42,413 bases of DNA, from contig SVHA01000014.1 in assembly GCA_015056085.1 (NCBI GenBank), positions 1-42,413 on the forward strand. Direction: 5' to 3'. This document shows positions 33,401-40,677 of this stretch, piece by piece. A model generated the notes under the pieces. The model was not told where the DNA came from, made no database searches, and was given only the letters and a program-made list of their open reading frames with translations. This stretch comes from Clostridiales bacterium (GTDB taxonomy: Bacteria; Bacillota; Clostridia; Christensenellales; Aristaeellaceae). The position numbers and the translations under genes are program-made. Each line of letters begins with the position of its first letter. The first letter of the stretch is position 1.

Positions 33401-33613
33401 CCGCAGAGAACAATCCTCGCAGCCGCACCGGGGCAATCCTTCCGGCGTGACCGTCACTTCATACCGGCCTTCGTCCATCACCGTCAGGCGGATCATCCTG
33501 GCATTCTGGGAGGTGATGCGCACGTTGCCAGCGCCAAAAAGCGCCTCGCCTTCACGGCAGGCGTCCTCCCCGGCCCGGATCTTCAACAAATAAGGGATCG
33601 CACTTTGGCTCAT
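30461..33613 (-). CDS. SNF2-family helicase with SWIM zinc finger
   Basis: A 1050-residue protein. The SWIM finger is at ~62-77 (CGCEDCSLRGACRH). A bacterial-SNF2-associated region spans ~100-560. The ATPase lobe 1 follows, with Walker A DDMGLGKTVQ (~620) and LDEAQHIKN (~725), then helicase lobe 2 (~860-1010; LLFSAFTSMLKIL, SLKAGGTGLNLT, DRAYRIGQTRKV). Such bacterial Rad54/HepA-like proteins move on double-stranded DNA or displace bound proteins. The SWIM/SNF_rapA group is common in Firmicutes, with no settled role. The gene is complete and stands alone; no methylase or defence partner flanks it, so I do not call it a defence gene. The ribosome site is weak. Confidence 0.93.
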   Translation of the reverse strand: MSQSAIPYLLKIRAGEDACREGEALFGAGNVRITSQNARMIRLTVMDEGRYEVTVTPEGLPRCGCEDCSLRGACRHTVAAALSVTQSGAADEMLRLNAVNSAPALMGAMESALPEDGAVHLEVNLIVSQHQEDEKLKIGLRMGEDRMYVVRSIPQMISAMETGEVIQYGKGFAFHPEWMHFSPAARQIVQILKEMCLTQKEAGCTLKPADQRVMPLPEPMAERILRCLNEMPFRLTIDGNTSAVRCVREARIPLHFRVSSDLRGLTVQALFPRDFRPLTPSCSYAMAGGNVICVAEDQRSVMRVLWQKQFMGRCQFDFPVRDAARVIGELIPFLKLTGVVELSPELQKQLIRLPLVPKIYLDRAGRDVVARAQFCYGDREIDPFDETPMPESIRRGEKLLLRDAAAERKVLDALGASGFFVSRGMVYLSGQEAIFDFMTEGLPRLQEMCEVYLSNDFRRLAPRKPNLSGAMKVSGGQLELTFDADGEPTQEILAMMEALSRRRRYFRLKDGSFLDLSGLEQWQPLADAVTEAASLEGASAAGDTITLQAYRTAYLSGLLEGSDLPVHRDASVETTVRALTEAPADTVQLPQGLSLRPYQQRGYQWLSTLDRLHMGGVLADDMGLGKTVQVIALFKANREAGQTSLVVSPTTLTYNWLSELERFAPELSVMVISGSAAQRASQIRHVKEAHDVDVLITSYPLIRQDIDLMTDINFRFIVLDEAQHIKNAGSKAAVAVKQLKGRTRFALTGTPMENGVGELWSIFDFVLPGYLLGYSAFLRRYQDGMDAEDLRKRIRPFLMRRLKKDVLTELPDKIEHTFTAQMTPEQTKVYRAAMLRLRDRVSEVLAEKGFDRSRTEVLAAITQLRQICCHPQLVLEDYIGSSGKYDLLLDLLTAARASSRRVLLFSAFTSMLKILRRQLTEAGFTVMYLDGDTPAQERLSLTERFNGGAADVFLISLKAGGTGLNLTGADMVIHYDPWWNPAAEDQATDRAYRIGQTRKVDVIRLVTHGSIEEQVVALGQRKKALFDQLITPGEQMVTGLSTQEILQLFQ

Positions 33614-33816
33614 TCCATAATCACCATTTCATCACGTTGATGATGCTCCAAAAAACAGCATCCTTATGTTATTCGCCTTTGCGCCCGGCAATCCCTCCCG
33701 GCAAACGGAATTTTCCCCGGCAAAATCAGGAACTTTCACTGTCCCGCCCCTTTTTGCATAGGATGATGCAGCCCTTCCCTTGCGGGGAGGCACTAATCTG
33801 CGAGGAGGCGGTTTGC

Positions 33817-34596
33817 GTGAGCGAACTGTTTCATATATCCCCTTTGTGGCAGGCGCTGGCGGCTTCCCTGATGACCTGGGGCGTGACGGCGCTGGGGGCC
33901 GGCATGGTGCTGGCGGCAAGGCGGCCCCGCCCCCTGTGGCTGGACGCCATGCTGGGCTTTGGCGCCGGGGTGATGCTGGCGTCGTCCTTCTGGTCGCTGC
34001 TGGCCCCGGCCATCAGCCGCAGCGAGGCCCTTGGCCAGACGGCGTGGCTGATTTGCGGCATTGGCTTTCTGGTGGGCGGCGGGCTGATGCTCCTGTGTGA
34101 CGCCCTTCTCCGCCATTTGCAGCCGGAAAATCCCCGGCAGCGGCGCTCTCACCTGCTGATGTGGTCCATCACCCTGCACAACATCCCGGAAGGCCTGGCG
34201 GTGGGCGTGGCTTTCGGCGCTGCCGCCCGGGGAGATACCGCCGCCCTGGCCGCCGCCTGGATGCTGGCCATCGGCATTGCACTGCAGAATTTCCCGGAAG
34301 GCGCTGCCGTCAGCCTGCCCCTGCGGCGGGAAGGCTACAGCGTGGGCCGGGCGCTGTGGATGGGGCAGCTCAGCGGCATGGTGGAACCTGTGGCCGCCGT
34401 GGCGGGAGCCCTCCTGTGCCTGTATGTGTCCGCCGTACTGCCCTTTTTGCTGGCCCTGGCTGCCGGAGCCATGGTGGCGGTGGTAATCGCCGAACTGGTG
34501 CCGGAAAGCCAGCGCAGCAGCCATGCGCCGCTGATGACCCTGGCCACGTTGGTAGGCTTTGCGGTGATGATGGCGCTGGATGTAACCCTGGGGTGA
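33817..34596 (+). CDS. ZIP-family metal transporter
   Basis: A 259-residue polytopic protein (about eight membrane helices). Helix 4 carries HNIPEGLAVGVAFG and helix 5 carries QNFPEGAAVSLPLR, the metal-binding signatures of the ZIP/GufA family (His-Asn-x-Pro-Glu-Gly; here the second His is Gln). It imports divalent metals such as zinc. The GTG at 33817 is supported by GAGGAGG eight bases upstream. The open frame extends further upstream, but that part has no hydrophobic segment and no ribosome site. The Gln for His change in helix 5 occurs in some relatives and may alter selectivity. Confidence 0.9.
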   Translation: MSELFHISPLWQALAASLMTWGVTALGAGMVLAARRPRPLWLDAMLGFGAGVMLASSFWSLLAPAISRSEALGQTAWLICGIGFLVGGGLMLLCDALLRHLQPENPRQRRSHLLMWSITLHNIPEGLAVGVAFGAAARGDTAALAAAWMLAIGIALQNFPEGAAVSLPLRREGYSVGRALWMGQLSGMVEPVAAVAGALLCLYVSAVLPFLLALAAGAMVAVVIAELVPESQRSSHAPLMTLATLVGFAVMMALDVTLG

Positions 34597-34712
34597 ATTC
34601 GTTCACCCCTTTTTGATTTGCACGGCGTTATCCCCTGTTGGGCTTCTGCACAAAATGACGCATCAACATCGTCAGATAGCAGGATATGACGAAATAATAG
34701 CAGGAATTATGG

Positions 34713-34740
34713 TTGTTTTTTTACCAGATTACTGTATAAT
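34713..34740 (+). promoter_or_regulatory. Promoter of the first solute-binding protein gene
   Basis: TTGTTT (34713-34718), 16-bp spacer, TATAAT (34735-34740), with a leader of about 105 nt. The segment 34597-34712 is AT-rich for this genome and shows no gene. Confidence 0.6.
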
Positions 34741-34765
34741 ATGTAATATAGAAAATGTAATATAG
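34741..34765 (+). repeat. Direct repeat at the start site (possible operator)
   Basis: ATGTAATATAG occurs at 34741-34751 and 34755-34765, a perfect 11-bp direct repeat with 14-bp period immediately after the -10 box. The position suits a repressor or activator site. Confidence 0.5.
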
Positions 34766-34850
34766 CAAGAAATGAACGGCAGCACATCCCTTTGTTCACT
34801 CAGTCTCAGCACATGAGACGTTTGAAAAATACATACAAGGAGGTTCCCCC

Positions 34851-36227
34851 ATGAAGAAGATCGTTTCCCTGTTCCTGGCCCTGGCGATGGTGCTTGGTCT
34901 GGTTCCTGCTGTGGTGGCTGATGAAGCGCCCGCCAGCGACCTGCTGACCATTACCACCGAAGAAATCACCCTGCGTTATGCCTCTGATACGCAGGACTAT
35001 GAACTGTGCCTGCTGCTGGCAGACGAGTTCATGAAGGACTATCCCAACATCACCGTTGAAGTCCTGGAAATGGACATCGGCACCTACGCTGATTCCCTGG
35101 CCAACCTGGCCTCCACCCAGAACCTGCCCGACGTGTTCTGGCCCGGCAAGATCCAGTATGCCCTGCTCAACGACTGGCTGATGTGCCTGGATCCCTGGTA
35201 TGCGGCTGATCCCGACGCCCAGATGATCAACAAGACCATCCTGTCCGGCACCGTCATCGGCGGCCGTCAGTACTGCGTGCCCATGCAGAATGCCCCCACC
35301 TCCATGATCGTCAACAAGACCATCTTCGATATGTACAACGTGGAACTGCCTTCCCTGACCTGGACCTGGGAAGAGTACTGCTACGCAATGGAAAACGTTT
35401 CCCATCCTGAAGATTACTACTACGGCGCTCCCGAATCCTTCGACGCTGGTTTCTTCACCACTGAATGGGGCTGGGACGGCAACTCCTACACCTTTGAGCC
35501 CTGGACCGAGCTGACTGAGACCATCGAAGACTGGTGCGCCCGCGGCCTGACCGCCGTGACCATCAGCGAAGATGTGAAGCAGAACATCTTCGCCGGCAAC
35601 AGCGCTTCCTCTCAGGGCCATGTGGCCATGGAGCCCCTGGAGAATTACGGCTGGAATTCCCAGGCCTATCTGGACGGCACCTGGGAAGCCCAGACCGGCA
35701 GCGAGTTGCTGTTCTACCCCATGCCCACCATCGACGGCAAGCAGATCACCAACATCGGCAGCGCCGCCATCGCCAAGTCCTGCAAGTATCCCAACGAAGC
35801 CTGGGAACTGATGAAGTACATGGGCTGGGGCAAGAAGGCGAACCTGATTTCCCAGCAGTACTACTATGATAACGAAATCGCCAGCACCTACATGCCCGTC
35901 ATCGACGACGAGGAAGTGTGGGAGGATTGCAAGGCTAAGGCCCATCCCCGCATGGTTGATTTCATCTCCAACGTGGGCGAGTGCTTCCCCAAGAACGACA
36001 AGTATTCTCCCGACGGCGACGGCCGCCGCATCAACTGGCTGTTCGTGATTCGTCCCAAGGTGCAGGACGGCAGCCGCACCCTGGCCGACGCTGTGGCTGA
36101 AATGTACACCAAGTACAACAACGCCGTGGCCAACTACTTCAAGAAGTGTCCCGAATTCAAGGACAGCGGCTATGTGTTCAGCACTGCCACGGATCTGGAC
36201 ATCGCCACTGTTTCTGACGCCGAGTAA
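34851..36227 (+). CDS. Secreted ABC-type solute-binding protein (family 1), copy 1
   Basis: A 458-residue periplasmic-binding-type protein. The signal peptide spans residues ~1-23 (MKKIVSLFLALAMVLGLVPA, VVA-DEA cleavage) and has no lipobox cysteine. The body has the sugar-binding family 1 pattern: LRYASDTQDYELCLLLADEF, NITVEVLEMDIGTY, NLPDVFWPG, RQYCVPMQNAPTSMIVNKTIF, TWTWEEYCYAM, and a late WELMKYMGWGKKANLI. It should bind a carbohydrate or oligomer. No permease or ATPase genes adjoin. It ends TATDLDIATVSDAE, identical to copy 2. AAGGAGG precedes the ATG. Confidence 0.88.
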   Translation: MKKIVSLFLALAMVLGLVPAVVADEAPASDLLTITTEEITLRYASDTQDYELCLLLADEFMKDYPNITVEVLEMDIGTYADSLANLASTQNLPDVFWPGKIQYALLNDWLMCLDPWYAADPDAQMINKTILSGTVIGGRQYCVPMQNAPTSMIVNKTIFDMYNVELPSLTWTWEEYCYAMENVSHPEDYYYGAPESFDAGFFTTEWGWDGNSYTFEPWTELTETIEDWCARGLTAVTISEDVKQNIFAGNSASSQGHVAMEPLENYGWNSQAYLDGTWEAQTGSELLFYPMPTIDGKQITNIGSAAIAKSCKYPNEAWELMKYMGWGKKANLISQQYYYDNEIASTYMPVIDDEEVWEDCKAKAHPRMVDFISNVGECFPKNDKYSPDGDGRRINWLFVIRPKVQDGSRTLADAVAEMYTKYNNAVANYFKKCPEFKDSGYVFSTATDLDIATVSDAE

Positions 36228-36275
36228 ATCATCTCCCTTTCGGACGGTTTAACAAGCACCGACCGAAACCTCCTT

Positions 36276-36305
36276 CCCCCTGCTGAGAAATCGGCAGAGG
36301 GTTTT
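36276..36305 (+). terminator. Terminator after solute-binding protein copy 1
   Basis: CCCCCTGCTGA (36276-36286), GAAA tetraloop, TCGGCAGAGGG (36291-36301), TTTT. Eleven pairs with one mismatch. The same structure follows copy 2. Confidence 0.85.
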
Positions 36306-36428
36306 GCGTGGGAGAAATCAGAATCGAAAAAAGGCAGCGCAATCATTAAATGACCCTCAAACACGCAAAGATAGCAGACAAGTATGAGTTTTTTAGCAGT
36401 GGCGTATGAGCGCCCGTGTGCGTTTTTA

Positions 36429-36437
36429 TGCTACAAT
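36429..36437 (+). promoter_or_regulatory. Extended -10 promoter of copy 2
   Basis: TGC-TACAAT (36429-36437), an extended -10 element; no good -35 is visible. The start codon is 85 bp downstream. The rest of 36306-36521 shows no gene. Confidence 0.5.
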
Positions 36438-36521
36438 AAAATCAATAGGCTGGGTATAAGCCTAAAATCTGTTTTGCACCGCTTCACAAAAAGGTGCGAC
36501 AATTGAACAGGAGGTATCCCC

Positions 36522-37865
36522 ATGAAGAAGATCGTTTCCCTGGTTTTGGCTCTGCTGATGGTTTTCAGCGTAGCAGCCTCTCTGGCTGAACTGGAAATCA
36601 CTACGGAAGAAATCACCCTGACCTACGTATCCAAGGAGGATCCTGAACTGGTTCAGCGTCTGGCGAATCAGTTCATGCAGGCCTATCCCAACATCAAAGT
36701 AGAGATCCTGGAACTGGACATCTGGACCTACATGACTGGTCTGGGCAACCTGGCCGCTGAGAAGAATCTCCCCGATGTGTTCTGGGTGGACGGCGTGCAG
36801 GACCCCGTTGCCAACGATTGGGCACTGCGTCTGGACGACCTGTATGCGGCTGATCCCGACGCCCAGCGCATTATGGGCAGCATTCTGGATGGCTCCAAGA
36901 TCGGCGGCCGCCGCTACTCCATCCCTGTGCGCAGCCAGCCTTACGTCATGGCGATCAACAAGACGCTGTTTGACAAGTACAATGTGGAACTGCCTGACTA
37001 TGACTGGACCTGGGAAGAGTTTGTCTCTCTGGCAGAAGAAGTCGCCCATCCCGAAGTGTATGACTTCGGCTACGGCGATTGCGGCGGCGCCGGCTACTTC
37101 ATCGAGGAGTGGGGCTGGGACGGCGAATCCTACACCTTCGACGACACCTGGGTGATGATGGAAGAACACTGGTATGACTGGATGGAACGCAAGATTCAGG
37201 AAAACATGACCCCCGAAGAGCGCGAAACTGCATTCGGCGATTCTTCCGCCCTTGCCTTTGGCACCGGTCACGCTGCCATGAATGTGTATTCTTCTCACTT
37301 TGTGGGGGCCCTGCTGGACGGCTCTCTGGAGCAGACCCTTGGCTGCGAATTCCTGTTCTATCCCGTTCCCACTCCCCGCGGCACCCAGAATTCGATTGTA
37401 GACTTCGCCTGCATTTCCAAGGCGACGAAGTATCCCAACGAAGCATGGCTGCTGGCGAAGTGGATGGACTGGGGTCGTGAAGCCACGCTGCTGCGCAACG
37501 AGTATTTCGCAGAAGTGATGCAGGATACCGGCGCAATCAGCCTGCGCGTCCCGATTCTGACGGATGAGGACCTGTGGGTGGATACCCGTGCCAACACCAG
37601 CCCCCGTCTGGACAATTTCCTGGAGAATCTGCCTCCGCTGCTGCCCTACATGGGCGCTCATGCTCCCGGTCACATCAACTGCATGATCAACTATGCCTTC
37701 GGCGGCGTTGGCAACTCTATCCTGAGCGGCGAAAAGAAACCTGCCGATCTGGCTGCAGAGCTGCGCCAGAAGTACAACGGCTATCGCGACAACTGGTTCG
37801 CTTCCTGCGCTGAATTCGCCACAGCCACGGATCTGGACATCGCCACTGTTTCTGACGCCGAATAA
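36522..37865 (+). CDS. Secreted ABC-type solute-binding protein (family 1), copy 2
   Basis: A 447-residue paralogue of the preceding protein, by eye about half identical in the central part (LYAADPDAQRI, IGGRRYSIPV, VELPDYDWTWEEF, EEWGWDGESYTFD). The signal peptide is ~1-23 (SLA-ELE cleavage), again without a lipobox cysteine. It lacks the short Ala-Pro linker that follows the signal in copy 1. The C-terminal tail ATDLDIATVSDAE and 3' DNA are nearly identical to copy 1. Ligand unknown; no transporter genes adjoin. CAGGAGG precedes the ATG. Confidence 0.88.
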   Translation: MKKIVSLVLALLMVFSVAASLAELEITTEEITLTYVSKEDPELVQRLANQFMQAYPNIKVEILELDIWTYMTGLGNLAAEKNLPDVFWVDGVQDPVANDWALRLDDLYAADPDAQRIMGSILDGSKIGGRRYSIPVRSQPYVMAINKTLFDKYNVELPDYDWTWEEFVSLAEEVAHPEVYDFGYGDCGGAGYFIEEWGWDGESYTFDDTWVMMEEHWYDWMERKIQENMTPEERETAFGDSSALAFGTGHAAMNVYSSHFVGALLDGSLEQTLGCEFLFYPVPTPRGTQNSIVDFACISKATKYPNEAWLLAKWMDWGREATLLRNEYFAEVMQDTGAISLRVPILTDEDLWVDTRANTSPRLDNFLENLPPLLPYMGAHAPGHINCMINYAFGGVGNSILSGEKKPADLAAELRQKYNGYRDNWFASCAEFATATDLDIATVSDAE

Positions 37866-37911
37866 TCGAATATAACCGGGCGGTTTACCAATTTCCGACC
37901 GAAACCTCCTT

Positions 37912-37943
37912 CCCCCTGCTGAGAAATCGGCAGGGGGTTTTTT
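37912..37943 (+). terminator. Terminator after solute-binding protein copy 2
   Basis: CCCCCTGCTGA (37912-37922), GAAA tetraloop, TCGGCAGGGGG (37927-37937) and T6: a complete 11-bp stem with one T-G pair. Confidence 0.92.
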
Positions 37944-37968
37944 CTGCCCGAAAGCATCGCACCCACGC

Positions 37969-37992
37969 AAAAAGCCGATGCAAGCATCGGCT
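37969..37992 (-). terminator. Terminator of the HAD phosphatase gene
   Basis: AGCCGATGC (37973-37981), loop AA, GCATCGGCT (37984-37992). On the minus strand it is followed by T5 (37973-37969). Confidence 0.88.
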
Positions 37993-38012
37993 CTGAAAGT
38001 GATATTCGTCTA

Positions 38013-38777
38013 TCAGATAAGCCCTAACTCATGCAGCCCCTTCATGATGCCATCTTCCTCCGCAGAGGCGGTCACCCGGTCGGCGGCCTGCTTGACCGTT
38101 TGCCGCGCATTTCCCATCGCCACGCCGATATGGACATACCTAAGCATCTCCACGTCGTTCTCCCCGTCCCCGAAGGCGACGGTTTCTTCCCGGCGATAGC
38201 CCTTCAGGGCCAGATACTTTTCAATGCCGGTGACTTTGCTCGCACCTTTTTCCACAATGTCCACAGCCCTGTCGTTCCAGCGGGTGATCTGCTTATCCCC
38301 AATGCGCCGGGCCATTTCAGCCTGCTCCTCCCGGGTGACATACACGATGGCCTGATAAATCGAGGCGCCTTGGTACTCCCCTACCTCCGGCACAGGCGTG
38401 GCGATGTCCAGTTGGGCAGCAATGACCTTCTCGTTTACGAAATTGATGTACATCCTGTCCTTTTCCACCAGCATCACGGGGATGCGCTTTTCGTGGAACA
38501 GTTGCAGGAGGCCCTCCGGCCCGGTCAGCGGGTTTTCAAAAAAGATGCGGCCTTGCCCGTCATAGCACAGTTGCCCGTTGAGGGTGATCCAGGCGTCGAA
38601 GGGTACGTCCCGGATGGGCAGGAGGTCGATCTCCGTGGTGTGCCTGCCGGTAGCGATCACCCTGTCGATGCCCCGCAAAGTCAGCGCATCCAGCGCCGCT
38701 TGGGTGCTTTCAGGGATTCCCGGTGCACCGAAAGGCATCAGCGTGCCGTCAATATCGAAAAATACCGCTCTGATCAT
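38013..38777 (-). CDS. Cof-type HAD-IIB phosphatase
   Basis: A 254-residue haloacid-dehalogenase hydrolase. Motif I FFDIDGTLMPF (nucleophile Asp ~8), motif II in RVIATGRH, motif III Lys in SKVTGIEKYL, motif IV FGDGENDVEML. The Cof/IIB cap lies between motifs II and III. It probably dephosphorylates sugar phosphates or cofactors; the substrate is not readable. Start 38777 has AGGAGGGCGAAGG directly upstream. It stands alone between the solute-binding genes and aspS. Confidence 0.92.
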   Translation of the reverse strand: MIRAVFFDIDGTLMPFGAPGIPESTQAALDALTLRGIDRVIATGRHTTEIDLLPIRDVPFDAWITLNGQLCYDGQGRIFFENPLTGPEGLLQLFHEKRIPVMLVEKDRMYINFVNEKVIAAQLDIATPVPEVGEYQGASIYQAIVYVTREEQAEMARRIGDKQITRWNDRAVDIVEKGASKVTGIEKYLALKGYRREETVAFGDGENDVEMLRYVHIGVAMGNARQTVKQAADRVTASAEEDGIMKGLHELGLI

Positions 38778-38827
38778 CCTTCGCCCTCCTTTTCCTGATG
38801 ATACCATGATGCCCCGATTCCGTCAAG

Positions 38828-38856
38828 AAAAGCTGCGCCAGACATTCCGGCGCAGC
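38828..38856 (-). terminator. Terminator of the hisS-aspS operon
   Basis: GCTGCGCC (38832-38839) pairs with GGCGCAGC (38849-38856); on the minus strand TTTTCTTG follows. Confidence 0.82.
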
Positions 38857-38872
38857 ATTTGACATTTTGGGA

Positions 38873-40645
38873 TTATTCTTCCACAGGCACCAGCGCGATG
38901 TGGAGTTCGTCCAGCTGCTTTTGTTCCACGCAGCCGGGAGCGCCCATCATCAGGTCCTGAGCGTTCTTGTTCATGGGGAAGGTGATCACCTCACGGATGG
39001 ACTCTTCGCCGGTGAGCAGCATGATCAGGCGATCCACGCCGGGGGCAGCGCCGGCATGGGGCGGTGCGCCGTAGGTGAAGGCGTTATACATGGCGGGGAA
39101 CTTGGCCTTGACGTCCTCTTCGCCCAGACCCACCATCTGGAAGGCCTTGACCATGATTTCCGGGTCGTGGTTACGCACAGCGCCGGAAGCGGACTCGTAG
39201 CCGTTGACCACCAGGTCGTACTGATCGGCGTTGATGGCCAGCAGTTTCTCGGTATCGCCCTCGGCGTCCAGCAGCGCCTGCATACCGCCCTGGGGCATGG
39301 AGAAGGGATTATGGCAGAATTCCAGTTCGCCGGATTCCTCGCCCATCTCGTACATGGGGAAGTCCACGATCCAGCACATGGCGTACTGTTCCTCGTCGAA
39401 GTGGCCGGGCACACGGCGGCCCAGCATGGTGCGGATGACGCCGGCGGTCTTCTGGGCGGCAGTCTTCTTGCCGGCCGCCATGCACACAAAGGAGTTGGGC
39501 TTCAGGCCCAGCTGCTGGGTCAGTGCGGGGGCGCATTCCTGCAGGAACTTGCTCACGCCGCCGGTCAGGGCGCCATTTTCGTCCACCTTCACCCAGCAGG
39601 CCTTGTTGCCGGTCTGCACTTCCACATCCGCCAGCAGCTTGTCGATCCACTTGCGGGCCTGAGCGAAATCATGCACCACCACAGCCTTGACGGTGTTGCC
39701 TTCGAAGGGGCCAAAGCCGCAGCCCTGCACAGCTTCGGTGATATCATCGATTTCCAGATCGATACGCAGGTCGGGCTTGTCGGAGCCATAGCGCTCCATG
39801 GCCTCGTTGAAGGGAATGTGGCGGAAGGGCGCCTGAGTTATGCGGTCATACTTGCCGTACTTCTCAAACACGGGCACCAGCACGCTCTCCAGGGTGGACA
39901 GCACATCTTCCTGGCTGGCGAAGGCCATTTCCATGTCCAGCTGATAGAACTCGCCGGGGGTGCGGTCCGCACGGGCGTCCTCATCACGGAAGCAGGGGGC
40001 AATCTGGAAATACTTGTCGAAACCGGAGGCCATCAGCAGCTGCTTGAACTGCTGGGGCGCCTGGGGCAGGGCGTAGAACTGACCGGGATGCTTGCGGGCA
40101 GGCACCAGATAGTCACGGGCGCCTTCGGGGGAAGAAGCCGTCAGAATGGGCGTGGTGATCTCCAGGAAGCCCTTCTCGGTCATCAGGCGGCGGAGTTCCG
40201 CCACCACCTGGCAGCGCAGGATGATGTTGGACTTGACGGCGGGGTTGCGCAGGTCCAGGAAGCGGTTCTTCAGGCGCACATTTTCATCAGCGTCCTTGGA
40301 CTTGTTGATCTCAAAGGGCAGCTGATTGTGGCGGCACTTGCCCAGCACCTCGATGGACTGGGGCACCACTTCGATATCGCCGGTGGCGATCTTGCCGTTC
40401 TTGGATTCACGCTCCCGCACAATGCCGGTGACGGCCAGGGTGGATTCCTTGTTGATGCCCTTGACCACGGTCATCATCTCTTCGTTCTCGATAACCACCT
40501 GGGTGGTGCCGTAGAAGTCACGCAGCACCACAAAGGCCAGCGCAGCGGACACTTCACGCACGTTTTCCATCCAGCCGCAGATTTTGACAGTCTTGCCTGC
40601 GTCGCTCAGGCGCAGTTCGTTACAGGTATGAGTACGATTCTGCAT
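38873..40645 (-). CDS. aspS: Aspartyl-tRNA synthetase
   Basis: A 590-residue class II synthetase of the bacterial type. The N-terminal OB-fold anticodon domain has GWMENVREVSAALAFVVLRD. Motif 1 region is RRLMTEKGFLEITTPIL; motif 2 is FRDEDARADRTPGEFYQLD. The bacterial GAD insertion is at ~290-410. Motif 3 is PGVDRLIMLLTGEESIREVI. Full length. It lies 32 bp after hisS in a shared transcript controlled by the T-box leader. Whether it is the discriminating or nondiscriminating (Asp/Asn) type was not decided. Confidence 0.97.
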   Translation of the reverse strand: MQNRTHTCNELRLSDAGKTVKICGWMENVREVSAALAFVVLRDFYGTTQVVIENEEMMTVVKGINKESTLAVTGIVRERESKNGKIATGDIEVVPQSIEVLGKCRHNQLPFEINKSKDADENVRLKNRFLDLRNPAVKSNIILRCQVVAELRRLMTEKGFLEITTPILTASSPEGARDYLVPARKHPGQFYALPQAPQQFKQLLMASGFDKYFQIAPCFRDEDARADRTPGEFYQLDMEMAFASQEDVLSTLESVLVPVFEKYGKYDRITQAPFRHIPFNEAMERYGSDKPDLRIDLEIDDITEAVQGCGFGPFEGNTVKAVVVHDFAQARKWIDKLLADVEVQTGNKACWVKVDENGALTGGVSKFLQECAPALTQQLGLKPNSFVCMAAGKKTAAQKTAGVIRTMLGRRVPGHFDEEQYAMCWIVDFPMYEMGEESGELEFCHNPFSMPQGGMQALLDAEGDTEKLLAINADQYDLVVNGYESASGAVRNHDPEIMVKAFQMVGLGEEDVKAKFPAMYNAFTYGAPPHAGAAPGVDRLIMLLTGEESIREVITFPMNKNAQDLMMGAPGCVEQKQLDELHIALVPVEE

Positions 40646-40677
40646 GGTGATTGCTCCTTACATCGTCTTTTGGGGGA

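Noticed and set aside
30461-33613. The SNF2 helicase as part of an anti-phage defence system
   Set aside because: No partner genes (DUF1998, phospholipase, nuclease, methylase) adjoin; it sits between a secreted protein and a metal transporter.
30464-33640. A 1058-codon open frame antisense to the SNF2 helicase gene
   Set aside because: Shadow of the real gene; composition is unnatural and no domain is visible.
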